DNA of 7,796 bases from JBLIOB01 sp047639575 (GTDB taxonomy: Bacteria; Bacteroidota; Bacteroidia; Flavobacteriales_D; Parvicellaceae). The translations under genes were made by a program, and so were the position numbers. Position 1 is the stretch's first letter. Every line of letters begins with the position of its first letter. Below, in pieces: positions 1 through 6,097 of the stretch. The notes under the pieces were generated by a model. The model was not told the DNA's origin. It ran no database searches and saw nothing but the letters and a program-made list of their open reading frames with translations. Where the stretch lies: the NCBI GenBank assembly GCA_047639575.1, contig JBLIOB010000201.1, positions 1 to 7,796 on the forward strand, in the 5' to 3' direction.

Positions 1-1557
1 ACCTGCTGAGATAGTTCCACCAGCGCTTGCAGCCCAAGAATATGATCCGCCTCCTGAACCTGTTAAATTCACAGTTGTGTTATTACAGTCAATCACCATT
101 GAGCTTCCTGCTCCAGCTGATGGTAATGTAAAGTCTCCATTTATGGCTACTGCATCCGTATCCATACATCCGTTAGGTGAAGTAACCGTCAGGGTGTAAG
201 TTCCTCCAGCATCAACATTAGGTGAAGCAGTTCCAGCTCCTGAAGTAATGTTTCCGCCTCCACTTGCAACCCATGAATATGATCCGCCACCTGTTCCAGT
301 TAATACGGTAGTTGGTGTATTACAATCTATAGTTGTTGCAGCTCCAGCGCCCGCAGTTGGCAGCGTGAAATCTTCATTTACAGTTGTCACGTCCGTATCA
401 GAACATCCGTTTGCACTTGTAACAGTAATAGTATAAGTTCCTCCTGCATCTATTGTAGGTGTTGCAGTTCCTGCACCTGAAGTGATGTTTCCACCTCCGG
501 AAGCTACCCACGAATAAGTTCCACCGCCTGTTCCTGCCAAGTTGGAAGTAGGCGTGTTGCAATCAATTGTTGTTGCTGCTCCAGCGCCCGCATTTGGCAA
601 CGTGAAATCTTCATTTACAGTTGTCACGTCAGTATCGGTACAACCATTTGCAGCTGTAACAGTAACCGTGTACGTTCCCGCTGAACTAACTACTGGATTT
701 GCGGTTGATCCGCCACTATTTATAGTTCCGCCACCACTAGCAACCCATGAATATCCGCCACCTCCTGATCCAGATAATGATCCAGTTGGTGTGTTACAGT
801 CAATGTTTAAAACTCCTCCAGCACTTGCAGTAGGGTTTACAAAATCTGCAGATACAGTAGTGATGTCGGTATCTGCACAACCGTTAGCGCTAGTTACTGT
901 TAAGGTATATGTTCCGCCTGCATCTACTATTGGAGTTGCTGTTCCAGCTCCTGCTGTGATGTTTCCACCTCCACTAGCTACCCAGGAGTACGTTCCTCCA
1001 CCGGTCCCAGTCAAGTTCCCAGTTGGGCTGTTACAATCAATATTTACAACACCTCCAGCATTGGCCGTTGGTACCGTGAAATCTCCGGATACTACAACTA
1101 CATCGGTAGCTGTACATCCGTTTGGAAGCGTTGTTGTTAATGTGTAAGTTCCTCCTGCGTTTACAGTTGGAGTTGCTATTCCAGCTCCAGCGGTGATGTT
1201 ACCTCCACCAGAAGCGACCCAAGAAAAAGTCCCAGTTCCACTTCCTGAAAGGTTGCCAGAAGGTGTATTACAGTCTAGTGCTATTGTTGCTCCTGCATTA
1301 GCTGCAGGGACTGCAAAATTATCCGTGATTAATACATCTGCAGAGTCAACGCAGCCTGTTGTACTGTTAGTAACATAAATGGTATAAGTTCCAGCAGCAT
1401 TTACAGTTGGGGTAGTAGATGTGCCGCCAGCCGTAATATTTCCATCTGGCGTGATCCAGTTATAGGTATATCCACCAGAACTAGATCCAGAACCGTCAAG
1501 ATTGGCGCTAGGTGTGTTACAGTCAAGTACAAATCCGGAGCCTGCTGAAACTGTAGG
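1..1557 (-). repeat. In-gene tandem array of ~237-bp (79-aa) PKD/Ig-like repeats
   Basis: Seven copies lie within the giant surface gene. The Asp of the DCN anchor falls at residues 540, 623, 702, 781, 860, 939 and 1018. Spacing is 83 residues once, then exactly 79 residues (237 bp) five times. Each unit reads roughly: short D-F-x-x-P-x-A-x-A-G lead, DCN(T/S)P, a Gly-rich strand with YSW, GGGNIT, a DAGGTYT strand, and NGC near the end. The last copy is cut by the window edge. The consensus resembles the PKD-like/SprB-like repeats of flavobacterial surface proteins. Confidence 0.9.
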
Positions 1558-3141
1558 AAGATCATTAACTATTACTAAAGCAGTTGCAGTTGTTGCAGAT
1601 CCACAAACACCAGTTATGTCTACTGTGTATTCAGTATTCACAGTCGGATTTATAATGAGTAAAGAATCATTCGGATACACGCCTGCAGGGTTTGATGACC
1701 AACTATAAGTGTATGTCCCAGTTCCCGTAACTACTGCTTCTACTGTTCCACTATTTCCAAAACAAATAGAAGCTGGTGTAGCAATTGCCTCTACCACTTG
1801 GACCCCGTTGGTTGCCGTAATTGTATAAGAACAAATGTCACCAGCGAATCCATCTACAACAATGTAATAACTGTTTCCGATTGTTAAACCTGTTGCTGTT
1901 ACAGCTTGAGAAGTAGCCGTCTCTAAGAAATTAGAAACAGGAATAAAGTTGATGCAATCTGGACTTTCAAATATTTGCATCTGCATCCCATTCCCATTCT
2001 GACATGAGTTTACTTGAACAAATAAGTTAGCAGTTGTAGCACTCGCAGTAAACCTTAACCAGCTATTGTTATCAATTTGAACTGGCGATCCGCCTGTATA
2101 ACCGGTTCCAAAAACACAACCCGGGTTTGGGAACATCCAATCGCCAATTCCACACATAGAGGCCGTAACGTCTATGTCGTACGCAGAACTGGTAATTCCG
2201 CCATAGCCATTTAAATCGCAAATTTCTTGAGCGGTTACACAGCTATCATTAGTCGGAGATGAAACGCAGATTCCGAATTGACCGAATGCGTTATTGTCAT
2301 ACTCCCAAAATCTAATGTACATCGTTGTTCCAGGAACTAATCCTGTATAATATATGTGAGGCATTAAAATCCCATCTCCTATATCACCATCGTCATCACA
2401 CTCTATTAAAGCTAGCGCACCACAGGCTCCTGAATAAAGGCCCATTGCTCCATCTGCATAATCAATACCTAAAGTATGAATGTCCAATTCACCGCTTGCG
2501 GGCACTACAACGGAAAACCAAACGTCTCCGCCTAAATATCCACCGTCAAAAGGAGCAGATCCACCGCAAGCTGCAGGAAGTCCTTCTCCTGAATCGGTGG
2601 CACCGGAATTGGTGTACACTTGAAAATTACAAGATGGAGTTACCGTTGGTAACGGATACGCAGCGCATGGTGTGTCGTTTGTAGCTGGAGCTAATCCAGT
2701 TACACAAATGTTAAAAGTAGAAGTTCCTGCGCCTACTCCGTAATGGTATACTCGTAAATAATAAGTAAATCCAATAGTTAATCCTGAAGCAATTAATACT
2801 TCATCTCCATTGGCTCCATTAATATCTTGACAAGCAATAGAAATCAGTGCGCCACAAGTTCCAGAGAACAGCTGAATAACAGCATCATATCCAACTGTCG
2901 GGTCTACAGTAATCGTCATGTTTGTACTATTCGCAACAAACTGATACCAAACATCATCATCAGCAACTCCACCACCAGAGCAAGTCGCTAAAGTTTGGGT
3001 CGCACCGGCAGAAGAGCCCGCTTGATAGGTACAAGTTGTTAAGTTGGGAGTGATAACTATAGCAGAAGGACAATCATCAGTTTGTCCATATGTTATAGAG
3101 GTAACAACTACAGAAATGAAAAGTGAGATTAAATTTTTCAT
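1..3141 (-). CDS. Giant secreted repeat protein (adhesin-like, PPC-like + PKD/Ig-like repeats), C-terminus beyond window
   Basis: The minus strand is open for 1047 codons from an ATG at 3141-3139 to base 1 with no stop, so the protein is longer than seen. A signal peptide covers residues 1-20 (MKN, hydrophobic core, then TYGQ). Three PPC-like beta domains follow at about 24-150, 155-290 and 297-445; each has an aromatic strand near its start (DVWYQF at 63-68, DVWF at 206-209, SWLRF at 360-364), and the first two carry a YSG/FSGxCGAL turn. An Ig/PKD-like domain spans about 447-525. From about residue 529 there are seven Gly/Thr-rich repeats anchored on DCN. The start is supported by the signal peptide and by the ATGA overlap with the upstream gene. 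Such proteins in Bacteroidota are usually cell-surface adhesins exported by T9SS with a C-terminal sorting domain; that domain is not in view, so this role is inferred. No enzymatic motif was seen. Confidence 0.9.
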   Translation of the reverse strand, partial: MKNLISLFISVVVTSITYGQTDDCPSAIVITPNLTTCTYQAGSSAGATQTLATCSGGGVADDDVWYQFVANSTNMTITVDPTVGYDAVIQLFSGTCGALISIACQDINGANGDEVLIASGLTIGFTYYLRVYHYGVGAGTSTFNICVTGLAPATNDTPCAAYPLPTVTPSCNFQVYTNSGATDSGEGLPAACGGSAPFDGGYLGGDVWFSVVVPASGELDIHTLGIDYADGAMGLYSGACGALALIECDDDGDIGDGILMPHIYYTGLVPGTTMYIRFWEYDNNAFGQFGICVSSPTNDSCVTAQEICDLNGYGGITSSAYDIDVTASMCGIGDWMFPNPGCVFGTGYTGGSPVQIDNNSWLRFTASATTANLFVQVNSCQNGNGMQMQIFESPDCINFIPVSNFLETATSQAVTATGLTIGNSYYIVVDGFAGDICSYTITATNGVQVVEAIATPASICFGNSGTVEAVVTGTGTYTYSWSSNPAGVYPNDSLLIINPTVNTEYTVDITGVCGSATTATALVIVNDLPTVSAGSGFVLDCNTPSANLDGSGSSSGGYTYNWITPDGNITAGGTSTTPTVNAAGTYTIYVTNSTTGCVDSADVLITDNFAVPAANAGATIALDCNTPSGNLSGSGTGTFSWVASGGGNITAGAGIATPTVNAGGTYTLTTTLPNGCTATDVVVVSGDFTVPTANAGGVVNIDCNSPTGNLTGTGGGTYSWVASGGGNITAGAGTATPIVDAGGTYTLTVTSANGCADTDITTVSADFVNPTASAGGVLNIDCNTPTGSLSGSGGGGYSWVASGGGTINSGGSTANPVVSSAGTYTVTVTAANGCTDTDVTTVNEDFTLPNAGAGAATTIDCNTPTSNLAGTGGGTYSWVASGGGNITSGAGTATPTIDAGGTYTITVTSANGCSDTDVTTVNEDFTLPTAGAGAATTIDCNTPTTVLTGTGGGSYSWVASGGGNITSGAGTASPNVDAGGTYTLTVTSPNGCMDTDAVAINGDFTLPSAGAGSSMVIDCNNTTVNLTGSGGGSYSWAASAGGTISAG

Positions 3142-3458
3142 TTTTCAATCTCTTTAGTGAATTTAACCAGTTGAGCATTATTCTTCAGCACAATTCCCTT
3201 AAGCAGTTCCATAGGGAAATTGCCTCGCTCACTTCCTTCGGCAACGACTATTGTCAATTCGTAGTCTGTCCAGATTAATTTGCAAGAAGTAACGTTGGCA
3301 ATTTCGCTTACCGCATTCTGAATTCCGTCAACTTGTGATTGGTGTTTTAACGCATTAAGATGCACGTGGTAAGTGGTGATTCGGTCTGGTGCTTTTTCTT
3401 GTCCTAGGGCGTAAGTGGAGAGTAGGCCAACAAATAACAGTGTTGCTAGTAATTTCAT
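3138..3458 (-). CDS. Small secreted protein of unknown function, co-transcribed with the giant surface gene
   Basis: A 106-residue protein with a clear signal peptide at 1-20 (MKLLATLLFVGLLSTYALGQ; signal peptidase I style A-L-G, and no lipobox Cys), leaving about 86 mature residues. The mature part reads as a beta-alpha-beta-beta-alpha-beta pattern: strand 27-35 (ITTYHVHLN), amphipathic helix 39-55, strands 56-67 and 68-76, helix 80-94, strand 95-103. This suggests a small ferredoxin-like or HMA-like fold, but only by eye, and there is no CxxC metal site (the single Cys is residue 59). Its TGA stop overlaps the ATG of the giant surface gene by 4 bases, which implies translational coupling and a shared transcript. 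It could be a periplasmic partner or chaperone of the large protein; that is inference from context. I do not recognise the family. Confidence 0.82.
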   Translation of the reverse strand: MKLLATLLFVGLLSTYALGQEKAPDRITTYHVHLNALKHQSQVDGIQNAVSEIANVTSCKLIWTDYELTIVVAEGSERGNFPMELLKGIVLKNNAQLVKFTKEIEK

Positions 3459-3507
3459 AAGTAAGGTTAAGTAGGTAGTTAAACGTGGGTGTAAACCGAG
3501 ATAGGCT

Positions 3508-3523
3508 GGTTTTAACTAACACC
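3508..3523. promoter_or_regulatory. Imperfect inverted repeat upstream of the small secreted gene
   Basis: The 16-base stretch ggttttaactaacacc has arms that pair at 6 of 8 positions. It lies about 50 bases upstream of the start codon of the small secreted gene, between that start and the terminator of the gene behind it. It could be an operator of the surface-protein operon. No convincing Bacteroidota -33/-7 promoter was found next to it, so this is a weak call. Confidence 0.2.
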
Positions 3524-3524
3524 T

Positions 3525-3560
3525 AAAAATAAGGCGCTTTTTTGATTAAAAAAAACGCCT
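3525..3560 (-). terminator. Rho-independent terminator of the fatty-acid-CoA ligase gene
   Basis: Read on the minus strand, an AGGCG arm plus a T run pairs with an A run plus CGCCT (arms at 3560-3556 and 3536-3532, with A:T pairs inside and a small bulge). It is followed by TATTTTT. It sits 22 bases after the ligase stop codon and before the small secreted gene, so it separates the two minus-strand transcription units. Confidence 0.75.
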
Positions 3561-3582
3561 CACCTAGAATATGATTATGAAC

Positions 3583-5340
3583 TTACTTTTTGTCGTAAAT
3601 CTTGTTAACTAATGCCTCACAATTAGCCATGATAATTTTACGTTTCAATTTTAACGTTGGAGTAAGCTCTCCAGATCCTACGCTCCATTCTTCAGCAATT
3701 AATTCGAATTTTTTCACCTGTTCCCAGTTGCCGAATCCTTCGTTGTATTTTACAACTTCAGACTGAAGGTGTGCAATGAATTGCTCATTGATAATTAATT
3801 CTTCAGGCGTGACACATGGAATTCCATTTTGCTTGCACCAATTCAAAGAGTATTCAAATGCCGGTACGATCAACGCGGATGGATGTTTTTCGTTTTCCCC
3901 GATTACAATTAGTTGTTCAATGAAACGAGACTCTTTGAATTTGTTTTCCATTACTTGAGGAGCAATGTATTTGCCACCTGAAGTTTTAAAGATCTCTTTT
4001 TTACGATCTGTAATTCTTAAGAATTTCCCTTCAAATTTTCCAATATCTCCCGTGTGGAACCATCCGTCTTTAATTACTTCTGCAGTTACTTCAGGCTTAT
4101 TATAATAACCCATCATCACATTTGGACCTTTTACTAAGATTTCTCCATCTTCCGCAATTTTTACTTCTACGTGCTCCACCACATGACCGACTGAACCAAA
4201 CATAACTCCTTGGTTCAAATCTGAATTTACACTTACTACTGGAGAAGTTTCAGTTAACCCATATCCTTCATAAATTGGCATGCCTATCGCATGAAAGAAT
4301 CGAGCGAGCCTTGGTTGCAAAGCAGCAGATCCGGAAGCGACCGCCATTACTCTTCCTCCTAATTTCGCACGGATCTTAGAATAGACAAGTTTATCAGCTA
4401 ATTTTCTTTGAACACTTGGATGCTTTCCATATTCGAATGTGTCAGTTAAACCAATCGCCCAATTGAATATTTTTCCTTTTAATCCTCCGGCTGAAGTTCC
4501 TCCAGCTATAATTCCATCATATACTTTTTCTAAAAGTCTTGGAACTGCTGTGAATACATGTGGTCTAGTTTCAGCGATGTTTTCTTTTATAGTGTCAATA
4601 GATTCTGCGAAGTAGATTGACACACCAGTGATCTGATATAGATACAAGATCATTCTTTCAAATACATGGCAAACTGGAAGGAAACTAAGTCCAACCGCTG
4701 TGTGATCTGTTGGAAGTCTTTCAATAGCCGCTTTGCAATTAGTAACTAAGTTGTTATGACTCAGCATAACTCCTTTAGGAAGTCCTGTTGTACCTGACGT
4801 ATATATTAATGTAGCCAAATCCATTGGATCTACATTTTTCATTCTTTCTTCTACTTCAGATTGATTGCTAGAATCGCTGCCGAGTTCAAGTACTTCGTTC
4901 CAGCTTTTACAGCTATCTACTGGAAGAAATGAATACACATCATCTAATGTCGGTACATCGTCAATTACGTTTTTTACTTTCCCATAAAGCTCATCATTGG
5001 ACACAAAGCAAAGTTTGACCGCTGAATCATTAAATATGTACTTATAATCACTTTCTGAAATAGTGGGATAAACAGGAACGTTTATGGCCCCTATTTGGAG
5101 GATTCCAATGTCCATTATATTCCATTCAGGACGATTGTTATGTGAAATGACGGCAATTTTATCTCCTGGCTTGACGCCTAATTTTAACAACCCTCGGCTA
5201 ATAGCATTGGCTTTGTCTAGGTACTCTTGAGTTGAGTATGTTTGCCACTTACCATCCACTTTCCCCGCTAGTGATATATCTTGTGGGAATTTCTCAAGTT
5301 GGTAATAAGGGATGTCAAATATTCGTTTTACGTTGTTCAT
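3583..5340 (-). CDS. Long-chain fatty-acid-CoA ligase (AMP-forming, ANL superfamily)
   Basis: A complete 585-residue enzyme, a normal length for the bacterial long-chain acyl-CoA synthetase group. The family activates a free fatty acid with ATP to an acyl-adenylate and then forms the CoA thioester, feeding beta-oxidation or phospholipid synthesis in the cytoplasm. The adenylation motifs are all present and in order: the phosphate-binding loop YTSGTTGLPKG (180-190), the adenine-binding YEGYGLTETSP (357-367), GWFHTGDIG (426-434) with the ribose-binding Asp, and the hinge RITDRKKEIFKTSGGKYIAP (442-461). The C-terminal PTLKLKRK (561-568) carries the candidate catalytic Lys, K564 or K566. No signal peptide or membrane helix is visible. 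The ATG chosen gives the standard N-terminus, and no better start lies upstream. It is monocistronic, ends at its own terminator and is divergent from the sigma-factor gene. The exact chain-length preference cannot be read from the sequence. Confidence 0.95.
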   Translation of the reverse strand: MNNVKRIFDIPYYQLEKFPQDISLAGKVDGKWQTYSTQEYLDKANAISRGLLKLGVKPGDKIAVISHNNRPEWNIMDIGILQIGAINVPVYPTISESDYKYIFNDSAVKLCFVSNDELYGKVKNVIDDVPTLDDVYSFLPVDSCKSWNEVLELGSDSSNQSEVEERMKNVDPMDLATLIYTSGTTGLPKGVMLSHNNLVTNCKAAIERLPTDHTAVGLSFLPVCHVFERMILYLYQITGVSIYFAESIDTIKENIAETRPHVFTAVPRLLEKVYDGIIAGGTSAGGLKGKIFNWAIGLTDTFEYGKHPSVQRKLADKLVYSKIRAKLGGRVMAVASGSAALQPRLARFFHAIGMPIYEGYGLTETSPVVSVNSDLNQGVMFGSVGHVVEHVEVKIAEDGEILVKGPNVMMGYYNKPEVTAEVIKDGWFHTGDIGKFEGKFLRITDRKKEIFKTSGGKYIAPQVMENKFKESRFIEQLIVIGENEKHPSALIVPAFEYSLNWCKQNGIPCVTPEELIINEQFIAHLQSEVVKYNEGFGNWEQVKKFELIAEEWSVGSGELTPTLKLKRKIIMANCEALVNKIYDKK

Positions 5341-5476
5341 TGGTACGGGAGTGATTTTATTATGCGGGCATACTAAATGTTAATAGGCGATAAAAATAAC
5401 TGTTTTGTTATAATTACGTACATCCAACCATCAGAAAAACATTTTGACGGCAAAAAATGCTAATTAACAGAAGGTT

Positions 5477-5575
5477 TGTAACGATTCAACCGCTATTAGT
5501 TATTGTTTTAGAGATAAAATGTTTAATTTTAATAATAATTCAATCAGCTGTAACTTTTAGTACAAGCTAGTTGTT
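5477..5575 (+). repeat. Two direct copies of TGTAAC-N13/14-TAGTTRTT upstream of the ECF sigma gene
   Basis: Copy one has TGTAAC at 5477-5482, a 14-base spacer and TAGTTATT at 5497-5504. Copy two has TGTAAC at 5549-5554, a 13-base spacer and TAGTTGTT at 5568-5575. The copies start 72 bases apart. TGTAAC resembles -35 elements used by some ECF sigma factors (for example Bacillus SigX), so these may be autoregulatory promoters or regulator sites. In AT-rich DNA the match could be chance. Confidence 0.35.
5503..5531 (+). promoter_or_regulatory. Candidate Bacteroidota housekeeping promoter for the sigma/anti-sigma operon
   Basis: TTG at 5503-5505, an 18-base spacer and TAATTTTA at 5524-5531 match the Bacteroidota pattern TTG-N~19-TAnnTTTG except for the final G. 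It lies about 78 bases upstream of the sigma start, which would leave a leader of about 70 bases. Confidence 0.35.
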
Positions 5576-5608
5576 TCACTAATAGGAAGGCGAGATAAGC
5601 CTCTTTAA

Positions 5609-6094
5609 ATGGATAGAAAAGAGTACAATATTGCGGTTAACGAATACTCTGGAAGACTTTTCAGATATGTTGTTAAATGCCTTAGGAACCCAGAGGATTC
5701 TAATGATATTGTACAAGAATCTTTTGAAAAGCTTTGGAAGAACCGTAAGAAAGTTCCTTTGAATAAAGCTAAATCATGGTTATTTACAACCGCTCATAAT
5801 ATGTTGATCAATCATACAAGAAAGCATCGCGCTTTGTTAATGGAAGATCAAAATTGTCCTGAGCCAATGGCTATGAATAATTCATTTGAACTGAGAGACT
5901 TAATTGAACAGGCACTTGAAGGATTGCCAGAGATTCAACGTCAAATTATTCTTTTAAGAGATTTAGAAGGGTATAATTATAAAGAAATTGGTGAAATACT
6001 TCATTTGAACGAGTCACAAGTAAAAGTATACTTGTTCAGAGGGAGACAGAAGGTCAAAGTAAAACTTGAAGGCCTTTCTGTATTAGTTGCATAG
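5609..6094 (+). CDS. ECF-type RNA polymerase sigma factor
   Basis: A 161-residue group-4 (extracytoplasmic function) sigma factor, a typical length for two-domain ECF proteins. Region 2 spans about 10-75: the core-binding segment DIVQESFEKLW (33-43) and the -10-recognising helix ending AHNMLINHTRKHR (62-74). After a short linker, region 4 spans about 98-155: LEGLPEIQRQIILLRDLEGY (103-122), then the helix-turn-helix YKEIGEILHLNESQVKVYLF (124-143) and a basic tail, which reads the -35 element. It directs RNA polymerase to a small stress or envelope regulon. The next gene begins 3 bases after its stop and encodes its likely anti-sigma factor, so the pair forms an operon. The ATG is the only good start; the Shine-Dalgarno match is weak, as is usual in Bacteroidota. 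The target genes cannot be read from the sequence. Confidence 0.94.
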   Translation: MDRKEYNIAVNEYSGRLFRYVVKCLRNPEDSNDIVQESFEKLWKNRKKVPLNKAKSWLFTTAHNMLINHTRKHRALLMEDQNCPEPMAMNNSFELRDLIEQALEGLPEIQRQIILLRDLEGYNYKEIGEILHLNESQVKVYLFRGRQKVKVKLEGLSVLVA

Positions 6095-6097
6095 TGC

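Larger units (their letters stand above)
5341..5608. other. Divergent intergenic region between the ligase and ECF sigma genes
   Basis: This 268-base AT-rich stretch separates divergent start codons and must hold promoters for both genes. I see one candidate Bacteroidota promoter toward the sigma gene and a duplicated TGTAAC-type motif, annotated separately. I found no acceptable -33/-7 pair toward the ligase, no open frame of note and no RNA gene. Confidence 0.6.

Noticed and set aside
86..1524. Regular spacing suggestive of a CRISPR or other non-coding repeat array
   Set aside because: The period is 237 bp, the units are diverged, and they keep one reading frame with a conserved protein motif. 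They are coding repeats.
248..2684. Several plus-strand open frames, some with repeated Val/Pro-rich translations
   Set aside because: They are antisense to the giant minus-strand gene. Their repetitive look comes from its 237-bp repeats, and the minus frame has a signal peptide, recognisable domains and no stop over 1047 codons.
3776..3958. 60-codon plus-strand open frame
   Set aside because: It lies inside the ligase gene on the opposite strand, over the conserved C-terminal region, and has no recognisable features.
5588..5602. Small hairpin (AGGC, 7-base loop, GCCT) just before the sigma start codon
   Set aside because: Only four pairs with a 7-base loop; too weak to call a regulatory RNA structure or terminator.
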